From NCBI GenBank assembly GCA_965249775.1, contig OZ252253.1, positions 4,216,001 to 4,280,000 of the forward strand: 64,000 bases of DNA, given 5' to 3'. The stretch is from UBA822 sp965249775 (GTDB taxonomy: Bacteria; Gemmatimonadota; Gemmatimonadetes; Longimicrobiales; Gaopeijiaceae). Below are positions 43,181-51,340 of this stretch, in pieces; position 1 is the stretch's first letter, and every line of letters begins with the position of its first letter. A program made the position numbers and the translations under genes. The notes under the pieces are model-generated. The model made no database searches. It worked only from the letters and a program-made list of their open reading frames with translations, and was not told the DNA's origin.

Positions 43181-43630
43181 CTACGCGGTCGGCCTCGCGG
43201 TGTCGAGCTCGTGGCCGGCCGGCAGGGCGGATACACCCGTGCCCGACGCCTTGGCATTCCCGGCTCCCGCGTCCTGACCGGCGAGCTCGCCCATGCGGTC
43301 CACAGAGGTGTGCATCTGTTGCAGAACGTCTCGATAGCGCCCGTCGTCTCCGGTGCCTTGATTCTTCTCAATGGCGGCCGCGTTGAGCTTACGGATCAGC
43401 CCAATGAAGTGATCCCCTTCGTCGCGCAGACCAAGGTAGCGGCGCTCATTCGGAAGCAGCTTGTTCGCGAGGCCCCAGACGCCTGCCTCCAGAATCAGGA
43501 CTCCGAACAGCACGTAGAGCACTTGAATCTGTAGGTTGATGCTCGCCCCGAAGAGGACGGACAGGAAGATGATCCCCATGCCCACGACGGGGAGCGCGAT
43601 CTCGAGGACGCGGCGGAGTTTTCTTTTCAC
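43181..43630 (-). CDS. Small membrane protein, two transmembrane helices
   Basis: 149 residues from GTG 43630, chosen because GGGAGGCG is seven bases upstream, where the TTG at 43657 has none. Residues about 10-33 and 36-60 are hydrophobic (VLEIALPVVGMGIIFLSVLFG, INLQIQVLYVLFGVLILEAGVWGLA). A cytosolic tail of about 85 residues is polar and helical (EGDHFIGLIRKLNAAAIEKN). No known domain recognised. Length and layout fit small conserved envelope proteins. It precedes another hypothetical gene by 105 bases and is divergent from the RNR. Confidence 0.68.
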   Translation of the reverse strand: MKRKLRRVLEIALPVVGMGIIFLSVLFGASINLQIQVLYVLFGVLILEAGVWGLANKLLPNERRYLGLRDEGDHFIGLIRKLNAAAIEKNQGTGDDGRYRDVLQQMHTSVDRMGELAGQDAGAGNAKASGTGVSALPAGHELDTARPTA

Positions 43631-43971
43631 GAATCGCCTCCCGATGAAGGCTGCCAACCCTGAAATCTCGAACGTCTGACCCTATCCGAATCGTACCTGT
43701 GGAAATGCCGGTTGTACAGCAGAATTTTTCTTGGAAGAGCAACGGTCTGGCCCCGGGATCCGGCTCGAGTGCATACGACCTCGGCGTGCGGGTCAACACC
43801 CTTGACCACAAGATGTAGGGGGCGTACATTGCAAGTCCCCAATATTTCGTGGCTCTTCAGGAAATTTTCCACAAGGGATGTCGGCTGGCGGGGCGGGTTT
43901 TCGTCGGTTTTCAACATATCCGAGGTAGGGATTCCACTGCCTTTCCACACTCTTGCGCGGAGCAGACAGGT
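43631..43971. other. Intergenic region between divergent small membrane protein and RNR
   Basis: 341 bases. The RNR promoter and NrdR boxes are at 43802-43852. The rest is unassigned; a 9-base AT-rich spot with TTTTTCTT near 43732-43739 lies beyond the membrane-protein gene start and does not follow a stable hairpin. No promoter for the leftward gene was recognised. Confidence 0.4.
43802..43852 (+). promoter_or_regulatory. RNR promoter with paired NrdR boxes
   Basis: A sigma-70-type promoter is visible: TTGACC at 43802-43807, 17 bases, TACATT at 43825-43830. Two 16-bp NrdR-box matches overlap it: CCACAAGATGTAGGGG (43806-43821) and CCCCAATATTTCGTGG (43837-43852). Their starts are 31 bases apart (15-base gap), the three-turn spacing typical of NrdR repressor sites. 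Box 1 covers the spacer and part of -35; box 2 covers the expected start point. This predicts repression by NrdR bound to ATP/dATP. The leader would be about 130 bases. No cobalamin riboswitch fold was seen. Confidence 0.72.
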
Positions 43972-46776
43972 ATGAAGCCGAAGGCCCCACCCTCTAAGCG
44001 TCCAATCTTCGAGGAGCCCACACCGGGCGACATTCCGGTGGCGGATCTCACCGAAAACGCCCGGATCGTTCTGGCCAAGCGGTATCTGAAGAAGGACGCG
44101 GAGGGAACGCCCACCGAGGAGCCGGAGGCCATGTTCTGGCGGGTGGCCAAAGTGATCGCCAATAAGGACCGGGACTACGGGGCCTCGGAGGCGGCCGTGG
44201 AGGAATTGGCCCGCCAGTTCTACGATATGATGACGACTGGGAAGTTCGAGCCGAACTCTCCCACGCTGATGAATGCCGGCCGACCTCTGGGACAGCTTTC
44301 GGCCTGCTTCGTCCTACCGGTGGATGACACTCTCTCCAATGGAGAAAGCGGCATTTACGACACGCTCAAGGCGATGGCGCTCGTTCATCAGTCGGGCGGT
44401 GGAACCGGCTTCTCCTTCTCGCGAATTCGGCCGACCGGCTCACAGGTCAGATCGACTACGGGTGTCGCGTCCGGACCGGTCTCCTTCATGACGCTGTACG
44501 ACGCCAGCACCGAAGTCGTGAAGCAGGGCGGGACTCGGCGGGGTGCGAACATGGGGATCCTCAGGGTGGATCATCCCGATATCCGTTCGTTCATCACCTG
44601 TAAGGACGACACCTCCCGGATCACGAATTTCAACATCTCCGTGGCCCTGACCGATGCGTTCATGGAGTCGGTCGAGGCGGTCGAGAGCTACGACCTCGTG
44701 AATCCCAAGACCCGGGAAGTCGTGGGGCAAGAGGACGCCCGCGAGATCTTCGACCTGATCATTCACGGCGCTTGGAAGACCGGCGAGCCGGGGACGTTCT
44801 TCATCGACCGAGCCAACAAGTTCAATCCGGTGCCCAAGCTCGGCTCGTACGAGGCGACGAATCCGTGCGGTGAGCAACCGCTTCTGCCTTACGACGTTTG
44901 CAACTTGGGTAGTCTCAATCTGGCCCAGTTCGTCAGGGCGGATCACGTCCCCGGGCGCGATCCGGCCGACGGGGTGGACTGGGAGGCGCTCCGCCAGACG
45001 ATTCATCTGTCCACGCACTTCTTGGACAACGTCATCGACGCCAACCAGTATCCCCTGGAGGCCATTAGCGACCTGGCTCAGACCATCCGCCGGATCGGGT
45101 TGGGGGTCATGGGTTGGGCAGACATGCTCATCGGGCTCGGGATTCCCTACGACAGCCCCGAAGGGGTCGAGATGGCCGGCAAGGTGATGGGCTTTTTGAA
45201 CGAGGAGGCCCGCAAGGCGTCTGAGAAGCTCGCGAAGGACCGAGGGCCCTTCCCGGCGTGGAAGGAGTCCATTTGGGGGCCGGACCAAAATTGCGTCCGG
45301 GACTCGGTGGGCCATCGTATTCGCCCGATGCGCAGACTCAGGAACTGTAACCTCACGACGGTGGCGCCGACCGGCACCATTTCCATCTTCGCCGGATGTT
45401 CCGGAGGGATCGAGCCGATCTTCGCCGTCGCGTTCATGCGCAACCAGGCGGGCGCGATGATGCCTGATGTGAACCCAGTCTTCGTGGCTCGTGCCCAGGC
45501 GGAGGGGTGGTACTCGGAAGAGCTCATGGCCCGTATCGCGGAGGAGGGTCACATTCACTTCCCGGAGGTTCCGGAGGGGGTACAGGCCGTCTTCAAGACC
45601 GCGCACGACATCTCCCCGGAGTGGCACGTTCGCATGCAGGCCGCGTTCCAAGAGCATACTGATTCCGCCATCTCCAAGACCACGAACTTCCCGACGCAGG
45701 CCACTGAGGATGACGTGCGGAAGATCTATCAACTCGCCTATGAGCTCGACTGCAAGGGCGTCACCGTGTACCGAGACGGATCGAGGTCCGGACAGGTGCT
45801 GTCGACCGGAAAGACGGGCAAGACGGGGGAGACGGAAAGGACGGGAGAGCTGGGAGAGTCGGCCGAGTTGGAAGAGTCGGGAGAGTTGGCCGAGTTAGGA
45901 GGGTCGCGAGAGTCTGCCGAGTTGGAAGAGTCGGCCGAGTTGGAAGAGTCGGTCGAGTTAGAAGAGTCGGGAGAGTCGGTCGAGTTAGGAGGGGAGAGCG
46001 AGTCGGCCGAGTTGGAAGAGTCGGGAGAATCGGCTGAGTTGGGAGAGTCGGGAGAGTTGGAAGTGTCAGCCGAGTTAGGAGAGTCGGACGAGTCGGGAGC
46101 GTCGACCGAGGACCGGGAGGAGCGGAGCGGTGACGTAGTGGCGCTCGAGCAGATGCTCGCCGATGCGCGCGAGTCTCTGCATGTACTCCAGATGGAGCTC
46201 GATCAGGTCCACCGCGAGCGGGACGAGGAGGATCAGACCGCTGCCGCGGCTCGCCACAAGCGCCAGCGCCCGCCCATGCTACGGGGACGGACGCTCAAGA
46301 TGAGCTCACCGCTCGGCGATCTCTATGTCACGATCAACGAGGACGAGAGCGGCCACCCCTTCGAGGTTTTCTGTACGCTCGGGAAGGCTGGTGGCGCAGC
46401 GACGGCGGATGCCGAGGCGGTTGGGCGGCTCATTTCCCTCGCGCTCCGTTCCGGCATCCCGGTCTCGGCCGTCAAAGACCAGCTTCGGGGAGTCTCGTCG
46501 GATCGCGCCGTAGGGGTGGGTCCGACCAAAGTGCTCTCTCTACCGGACGCGATTGGCCAGGCCATCGAGCGGTACATGGCGGAGATGGAAGGCGTGCAGG
46601 AGACGCTTCCGCTCAGTGCCGTCGTTGACGCGGGTGGGGCTCAGGCGCAGATCTCTTCGGGTGGTGAGGCTCACGCGAATTTCCTCGGCAGCTGCCCGGA
46701 ATGCGGCGCCGGCCAACTCTCTTTCGAGGAGGGATGCGTGAAGTGCCACATCTGCGGATACAGCCAGTGCGCGTAG
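43972..46776 (+). CDS. nrdJ: Class II (adenosylcobalamin-dependent) ribonucleoside reductase
   Basis: 934 residues from ATG 43972 (AGACAGGT upstream); an in-frame start at 43849 would overlap NrdR box 2. The catalytic core has Cys112 (GQLSACFVLP), GGGTGFSFSRIRP, NPCGEQPLLPYDVCNLGS near 298-314 (radical and reducing cysteines) and CNLTTVAPTGTISIFAGCSGG. The C-terminus has CPECG near 908 and CVKCHICGYSQC at the end, which transfer electrons and bind zinc. It converts ribonucleotides to deoxyribonucleotides using B12. Residues about 620-715 are a Glu/Ser/Leu repeat (separate entry), and 718-760 are a predicted coiled coil. These lie before the C-terminal cysteine tail, so they do not disturb the core. 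Confidence 0.93.
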   Translation: MKPKAPPSKRPIFEEPTPGDIPVADLTENARIVLAKRYLKKDAEGTPTEEPEAMFWRVAKVIANKDRDYGASEAAVEELARQFYDMMTTGKFEPNSPTLMNAGRPLGQLSACFVLPVDDTLSNGESGIYDTLKAMALVHQSGGGTGFSFSRIRPTGSQVRSTTGVASGPVSFMTLYDASTEVVKQGGTRRGANMGILRVDHPDIRSFITCKDDTSRITNFNISVALTDAFMESVEAVESYDLVNPKTREVVGQEDAREIFDLIIHGAWKTGEPGTFFIDRANKFNPVPKLGSYEATNPCGEQPLLPYDVCNLGSLNLAQFVRADHVPGRDPADGVDWEALRQTIHLSTHFLDNVIDANQYPLEAISDLAQTIRRIGLGVMGWADMLIGLGIPYDSPEGVEMAGKVMGFLNEEARKASEKLAKDRGPFPAWKESIWGPDQNCVRDSVGHRIRPMRRLRNCNLTTVAPTGTISIFAGCSGGIEPIFAVAFMRNQAGAMMPDVNPVFVARAQAEGWYSEELMARIAEEGHIHFPEVPEGVQAVFKTAHDISPEWHVRMQAAFQEHTDSAISKTTNFPTQATEDDVRKIYQLAYELDCKGVTVYRDGSRSGQVLSTGKTGKTGETERTGELGESAELEESGELAELGGSRESAELEESAELEESVELEESGESVELGGESESAELEESGESAELGESGELEVSAELGESDESGASTEDREERSGDVVALEQMLADARESLHVLQMELDQVHRERDEEDQTAAAARHKRQRPPMLRGRTLKMSSPLGDLYVTINEDESGHPFEVFCTLGKAGGAATADAEAVGRLISLALRSGIPVSAVKDQLRGVSSDRAVGVGPTKVLSLPDAIGQAIERYMAEMEGVQETLPLSAVVDAGGAQAQISSGGEAHANFLGSCPECGAGQLSFEEGCVKCHICGYSQCA
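45835..46110 (+). repeat. In-frame low-complexity tract encoding Glu/Ser/Leu repeats in the RNR
   Basis: The tract repeats units such as GAGTTGGAAGAGTCGGCC, giving ELEESAELEESVE-type residues for about 90 codons. It is irregular, with 12 to 18 base units, and every copy keeps frame. It encodes a strongly acidic region (many Glu, no Lys, few Arg). Confidence 0.8.
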
Positions 46777-46820
46777 GGGTGGTCGACGGAATCTGCTGAA
46801 CTCAGGTTCGGAAACACCTT

Positions 46821-46877
46821 ATGGGAACCGACTTCGCGTCGCCTGAGACGGTGCGGGGCCGGTTCCCATTTTTCTTC
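46821..46877 (+). terminator. Intrinsic terminator after the RNR gene
   Basis: A perfect 10-bp stem (ATGGGAACCG at 46821-46830; CGGTTCCCAT at 46860-46869) encloses 29 bases that can fold a small inner stem, followed by TTTTCTT. Its position 44 bases after the stop fits transcription end for the RNR. The ATG in the stem opens a long frame but is unlikely to be a gene start. Confidence 0.72.
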
Positions 46878-46967
46878 GGGCTTTACGTAGGGTCAGAAGG
46901 CTACCGATATTTTGAATCGGTGATGGTCCTGAGGTTTCGGGGCGCCCCAAGCCATGGCAAGAGTCCT

Positions 46968-48428
46968 ATGTGGGAGATCGAAGTGAGTGAGCCTGTAGGA
47001 ACCGAAACGGTTCGGAAGCCGGCACGGAACACGCACGCTGACGAACTCATCGGACTCCTCTCGAGCCGAGTGGTTGGGCAGGCCCACGCCTTGGAGCATA
47101 TCGTACCGAGCATCCAGCTTCACCGGTCGGGACTCGCCCCGGAAGGTCGCCCGGTCGGCGTATTCCTCCTGCTCGGACCGACCGGGACGGGGAAGACCCG
47201 GACGGTTGAGGCGCTTGCAGAAGTCCTCCACGGCGATGCGCGCAGCGTTGTCAAGATCGATTGTGGTGAATTCCAGAGCGAGCATGAGGTGGCGAAGCTC
47301 ATCGGCGCTCCCCCCGGGTACGTGGGGCACGCCCAGACCGAGCCGCGTCTGAACCAACTCGTGCTCGACGAAACGACGAGCCCCGAGTGCGACCTCTCGC
47401 TGGTTCTTTTCGACGAAATCGAAAAGGCCGCGGCATCCTTGTCTCAGCTTCTGCTCGGCGTGCTCGACAAGGCGACGCTCAGGCTAGGAGACGGTGGCGA
47501 GGTAAACTTCGAAAAGTCGCTGATCTTCCTGACCAGCAACCTCGGAGCGAGGGACATGGTGTCCGAGCTTCAACCGGGGTTGGGCTTCGACACGCAAACG
47601 AGGCGCCCCGGGGCCGAGCTATCGGCGCACTTGGAGCGCGTTGGTCTGAGGGCCGTCCAGCGTCATTTCTCTCCGGAATTTGTCAACCGGATCGACGCCG
47701 TCATCACGTATCGTCCGTTGGGGAGCAAGTCCCTGGTGGCGATCCTCGAGCAACACGTGGTCGAGCTACAGCGCCATGTCCAGAGCCGACTCGGCAGCCG
47801 ATCGTTCGACATCGAGGTGGCTCCAGCGGCCCGATTCTTCATGCTCGACAAGGGGACGAGCATGGAGTATGGAGCGCGAGAGCTGCGGAGGATCATTCAC
47901 CTTCATTTGACGCAGCCTCTGGCTGCCATGGTTGCGAACGGCGAGATCACCCCGGGAGCGCGGGTCACGGTCGACCTCCACGAAGACGGAAATCATCTGA
48001 CCCTGGCAGCATCAGGTGGAGCGGCTCTCCCCACCACCCCTCCATCGACCGTGCTGGCGATCGACGATAACGATGCCGTGCTGGGTTGGCTGAACCGCGT
48101 TCTCACTGATGAAGGCCATCGGGTGCTACTCGGCTCCACGGTCGAGGACGCGCGGCGCCACGTCGAGCAGGAGGTGCCCGATATGCTGGTGTTCGACCAC
48201 ATCTTGCCGGACGGTGATGGTGTAGAACTCGCGGTGAGCCTTCTCAAGGAAAATCCTGACGCACGGGCCGTGATCATGAGTGGGACGGCACTGGATGAAG
48301 AGGAAATGCTCCTCTGTCAACGGTATGATATTCCGTTCCTAAAGAAGCCGTTCGTCGCAGAGGAGTTGCTCAGCGCCTTCGAGGCCATTTCATTGAGCGG
48401 CGGATCCAGCCGTTCGGCTGCAGGCTGA
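46968..48428 (+). CDS. AAA+ unfoldase (ClpB/ClpX-type) fused to a response-regulator receiver domain
   Basis: 486 residues from ATG 46968; the ATG at 46821 lies inside the terminator. Residues about 25-345 are an AAA+ module of the ClpB-D2/HslU class: Walker A GPTGTGKT (70-77), Walker B LVLFDEIEK, sensor LTSNLGA, FVNRIDAVITYRPL, and the C-terminal YGARELRR arginine sensor. No N-terminal double-Clp domain or zinc-binding domain is present. Residues about 362-475 are a receiver domain: acidic pair DDND, phosphoacceptor Asp410 (VFDHILPDGDG) and KKP near 464. Function is inferred as an ATPase whose activity or substrate choice is controlled by phosphorylation. No histidine kinase lies nearby. Confidence 0.83.
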   Translation: MWEIEVSEPVGTETVRKPARNTHADELIGLLSSRVVGQAHALEHIVPSIQLHRSGLAPEGRPVGVFLLLGPTGTGKTRTVEALAEVLHGDARSVVKIDCGEFQSEHEVAKLIGAPPGYVGHAQTEPRLNQLVLDETTSPECDLSLVLFDEIEKAAASLSQLLLGVLDKATLRLGDGGEVNFEKSLIFLTSNLGARDMVSELQPGLGFDTQTRRPGAELSAHLERVGLRAVQRHFSPEFVNRIDAVITYRPLGSKSLVAILEQHVVELQRHVQSRLGSRSFDIEVAPAARFFMLDKGTSMEYGARELRRIIHLHLTQPLAAMVANGEITPGARVTVDLHEDGNHLTLAASGGAALPTTPPSTVLAIDDNDAVLGWLNRVLTDEGHRVLLGSTVEDARRHVEQEVPDMLVFDHILPDGDGVELAVSLLKENPDARAVIMSGTALDEEEMLLCQRYDIPFLKKPFVAEELLSAFEAISLSGGSSRSAAG

Positions 48429-48438
48429 CACGCACGCC

Positions 48439-48577
48439 CCTAACGGTAGCTATTGCTCTGGCGTCGTCGCTCCGCCTAGGATCCGGGGTCGTGGCATCCC
48501 GGATACCGCGCGCAGCGCGGGCAGCACCCGTGCGGTAGCACGGATGGCGGCCCACTCTACTCCTTCAACAGCCTTCT
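48439..48577 (-). repeat. Dispersed intergenic repeat, copy A, with two perfect hairpins
   Basis: This unit shares a core (GGCGTCGTCGCTCCGCCTAGG) and end (reverse of AGAAGGCTGTTGAAG) with the unit at 51549-51645. It is 41 bp longer because it holds two perfect hairpins: CCGCGC-GCA-GCGCGG (48506-48520) and CCGTGC-GGTA-GCACGG (48528-48543). It ends one base before the sufE start codon, which has no Shine-Dalgarno. It also lies 10 bases after the AAA+-receiver stop. The orientation is given relative to the copy at 51341. Confidence 0.72.
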
Positions 48578-48578
48578 A

Positions 48579-49001
48579 ATGACCGCCGACGAATTCGCTG
48601 AGCGCTTCAACCGGTTGCGCTCTTGGGAGGACCGCTATCGATACCTCATCCAGCTCGGCCGGAAGCTGGAGCCTTACCCGGAGGAATTCAGGGATCAGGA
48701 GCACCTGGTTCCAGGATGCCTGAGTCAAGTCTGGCTCGTGACCGCCGAGGGCTCCGAGCCATCCGAAATGGTGTTTCGCGCGGACAGCGACGCGCACATC
48801 GTCAAAGGGCTCATCGCGGTGCTCTTCATGATGTACTCCGACAAGACGGCGGAGGAGATTCTTGCGACCAACCTGGAAGGCCTGTTCGAGCGGATGGACC
48901 TGGAGCAACATCTCTCGGTCAATCGAAGGAACGGCTTCTATTCGATGACCCTGAAAATGCGAGAGCTTGCAGCCCAGGCGGTGGCCGCGGGGGACAATTG
49001 A
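48579..49001 (+). CDS. sufE: SufE family iron-sulfur cluster assembly protein
   Basis: 140 residues from ATG 48579. GCLSQVWLVT holds the active cysteine Cys47, which accepts persulfide sulfur from the cysteine desulfurase SufS and passes it to SufB. The C-terminal half (LEQHLSVNRRNGFYSMTLKMRELA) matches the family. Length is normal for SufE. No suf genes neighbour it. The start codon directly follows a repeat element and no ribosome binding site is seen, so translation may be leaderless or depend on the repeat. Confidence 0.92.
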   Translation: MTADEFAERFNRLRSWEDRYRYLIQLGRKLEPYPEEFRDQEHLVPGCLSQVWLVTAEGSEPSEMVFRADSDAHIVKGLIAVLFMMYSDKTAEEILATNLEGLFERMDLEQHLSVNRRNGFYSMTLKMRELAAQAVAAGDN

Positions 49002-49035
49002 AGCAGGTGACGGGCACTGGTCTGAGAGTGATGGA

Positions 49036-49977
49036 ATGAAAGGGCGGATGGCGCTGGCGACTGCGATTACACTCGCGACGGCGGTGTGCGGCGGGGGTGA
49101 TTCTGGAGGGAGCGCTGTCACAGCCCGGGTCGACCGTCCGCCGTTCGACGCGGTCCGTGCGTTTCAAGATCTCGAGAGACAGGTGGCCTTCGGGCCTCGC
49201 ATTCCGGGGTCGGCGGGCCATGCTCAGCAGTTGGAGTGGTTGGAGACTGAGTTGCGGGCTCTCGCCGATACCGTGTTTCTCGATTCCTTCGGGCATGTAA
49301 CCACTGATGGCCACGAGCTCGATCTGACCAACGTGATCGCGCGGTTCGGTCCTGCAGACGGCTCACGGCTGCTCCTCCTCACGCACTGGGACACGCGACC
49401 GAAGGCTGACCAGAGTTCCGACGCAGCCGACCGGGAGCTGCCGGTCATGGGTGCCAACGACGGCGCTTCGGGTACGGCGGTTCTCCTGGAGTTGGCCCGA
49501 ATGTTCAGGGAGCAACCCCCGCCCGGAGGCGTGGAGCTCCTCTTCACCGACGGCGAGGACTATGGACCGTCTACGACCGACATGTTCCTGGGCGCCCGAC
49601 ACTACGTGGCGGGCATCGGAAGCGAGAACCCGCCGGCGTATGGCATCCTCCTAGACATGGTTGGGGATGCAGATCCCAGTTTCCCCGTCGAGGCCTACTC
49701 CATGGAGGGTGCGGTCCAGGTGGTTCAACGCGTTTGGGGCATTGCGGCCGACCTGGGATACCGGCGTTTCTTTCCCATGGACCAGACCTCGAGGGTGATC
49801 GACGAACACATCCAGTTTATCAATGCGGGTATTCCCGTGGCCGACATCATCGACTTCGACTACGGCCCGGGGAACGGCTTCTGGCACACCCCCCGGGACG
49901 TGCTGGAGAACACGAGTGCCCAGACGCTCCTCATGGTCGGAGACGTCGTGGCGGAGGTGGTGTACCGGAACCGTTGA
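49036..49977 (+). CDS. M28 metallopeptidase/glutaminyl cyclase-like lipoprotein
   Basis: 313 residues from ATG 49036. A short signal (MKGRMALATAITLATAVC) has a cysteine that suits a lipobox (ATAVC). Zinc ligands of the M28 fold are present in order: His117 (LTHWDTRP), Asp (GANDGASG), Glu (FTDGEDYG), Asp (LDMVGDAD) and His (GFWHTPRD). GPRIPGSAGHAQQLEWLETEL at the start is typical of the glutaminyl-peptide cyclotransferase-like branch, which cyclises N-terminal glutamine; aminopeptidase activity is equally possible. The protein is envelope-anchored. It is 34 bases after sufE on the same strand but a functional link is doubtful. Confidence 0.86.
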   Translation: MKGRMALATAITLATAVCGGGDSGGSAVTARVDRPPFDAVRAFQDLERQVAFGPRIPGSAGHAQQLEWLETELRALADTVFLDSFGHVTTDGHELDLTNVIARFGPADGSRLLLLTHWDTRPKADQSSDAADRELPVMGANDGASGTAVLLELARMFREQPPPGGVELLFTDGEDYGPSTTDMFLGARHYVAGIGSENPPAYGILLDMVGDADPSFPVEAYSMEGAVQVVQRVWGIAADLGYRRFFPMDQTSRVIDEHIQFINAGIPVADIIDFDYGPGNGFWHTPRDVLENTSAQTLLMVGDVVAEVVYRNR

Positions 49978-50118
49978 AGGGGAGCCCGGGAAGCTCCTCG
50001 GGCCCGCGGCCCTTGAAATCTTCGGTCGCCGCGACCATGATCGGGCGTGCCGTTTTTCACCCTCCTCCGCAGCAGCCACGCGATCACGAGTTAGCCACGC
50101 TATCACCCGAGTAGTGCC

Positions 50119-51336
50119 ATGACCCAGGCCAGCGCATCCAAGACCGACCTATATCTCACCGAGGCCGACCAGTTCAGCGCCCGCAACTACAAGCCCCTCC
50201 CGGTCGTGTTGGAGCGCGGGGAAGGCGCGTGGGTTTGGGACGTGGACGGGAACCGATATCTCGACATGCTGTCCGCCTATTCGGCTTTGAATCAGGGACA
50301 CCGTCACCCGGCCATCATGGCGGCAGCCGAAGAGCAAATGTCGAAGCTGACGTTGACGTCCCGAGCGTTTCACAACGATCAGATGGGGCCGTTTGTGCGC
50401 GACTTGTGCGAAGCCACTGGCTACGAGAAGGCCCTTCCGATGAACACGGGCGCCGAAGCCGTCGAGACAGCGATCAAGACGGTCCGGAAATGGGGTTACC
50501 GGGTGAAGGATGTGGCGGAGGGCAAAGCAGAGATCATCGTTTGCGAAAATAATTTTCACGGGCGGACGACGACCATCGTCGGCTTCTCGTCCGAGGACCA
50601 GTACCGCGAGGGATTTGGCCCGTTCACCCCCGGCTTCGTGCTGATCCCCTATGGCGACGCATCAGCGTTCGAGGCTGCGGTCACCGAGAACACAGTCGGG
50701 TTCCTGGTCGAGCCTCTGCAGGGTGAAGGCGGCGTGGTCGTTCCGCCTGACGGCTACCTGAGCCGGACCGCCGAGATCTGCCGTGAGAGGCGCATCGCGT
50801 TCATGGGGGATGAGATCCAGACCGGGCTCGGAAGAACCGGGCGCCTCTTCTGTTGCGAGTGGGAGGATGTGCGCCCCGATGTGCTCATCGTGGGCAAGGC
50901 CCTGGGCGGCGGAGTCTACCCGGTCTCAGCGGCCATCGCCGACGCCGAGTTCATGGACGTTTTCGAGCCGGGAGACCACGGCTCGACGTTCGGCGGAAAT
51001 CCTCTGGGGGCGGCGATCGGCCGTGCCTCACTCCGCGTCATCCTCGACGAGAAGCTTTCAGAACGCTCCGATGAGCTGGGCACGTGGTTCATGGGTCGGC
51101 TCCGCGAGATCGGCTCTCCTCACGTCGAAGAGGTTCGAGGGCGCGGGCTCATGATCGGCGTCGTAATCAAAGAGTCGTCGGGCACCGCGAGACCTTTCTG
51201 CGAGGCCCTTCAGGCCAAGGGAATTCTCGCCAAGGAGACGCATCACCAGGTCATCCGGTTCGCGCCTCCTCTCACGATCGATCAGGCGACGCTCGAGGAT
51301 GCGCTTGTAGACATCGGGGCGGTCTTGCGGGACTGA
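50119..51336 (+). CDS. rocD: Ornithine aminotransferase
   Basis: 405 residues from ATG 50119. Fold-type I PLP enzyme: MNTGAEAVETAIKTVRKWGY (108-127), EPLQGEGGVVVPP near 198, DEIQTGLGRTGR (231-242) and the cofactor Lys260 in VGKALGGGVYPVSA. Ornithine-specific features are NFHGRTTTIVGFS and the FGGNPLGAAIGRASL segment. It transfers the delta-amino group of ornithine to 2-oxoglutarate, giving glutamate semialdehyde on the arginine/proline pathway. A dispersed inverted-repeat element begins 5 bases after its stop. Confidence 0.93.
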   Translation: MTQASASKTDLYLTEADQFSARNYKPLPVVLERGEGAWVWDVDGNRYLDMLSAYSALNQGHRHPAIMAAAEEQMSKLTLTSRAFHNDQMGPFVRDLCEATGYEKALPMNTGAEAVETAIKTVRKWGYRVKDVAEGKAEIIVCENNFHGRTTTIVGFSSEDQYREGFGPFTPGFVLIPYGDASAFEAAVTENTVGFLVEPLQGEGGVVVPPDGYLSRTAEICRERRIAFMGDEIQTGLGRTGRLFCCEWEDVRPDVLIVGKALGGGVYPVSAAIADAEFMDVFEPGDHGSTFGGNPLGAAIGRASLRVILDEKLSERSDELGTWFMGRLREIGSPHVEEVRGRGLMIGVVIKESSGTARPFCEALQAKGILAKETHHQVIRFAPPLTIDQATLEDALVDIGAVLRD

Positions 51337-51340
51337 TCCG

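Noticed and set aside
43849..43971. Start of the RNR at 43849
   Set aside because: It would lie in NrdR box 2, within about 12 bases of the predicted transcription start, and the extra 41 residues have no match to RNR.
43631..43971. Cobalamin riboswitch upstream of the B12-dependent RNR
   Set aside because: I looked for the B12-box and the paired stems and did not find them; the NrdR boxes explain control.
46821..46967. Start of the AAA+-receiver gene at ATG 46821
   Set aside because: That ATG lies in the left arm of a perfect hairpin followed by T residues, and the extra 49 residues show no conserved pattern; 46968 is preferred.
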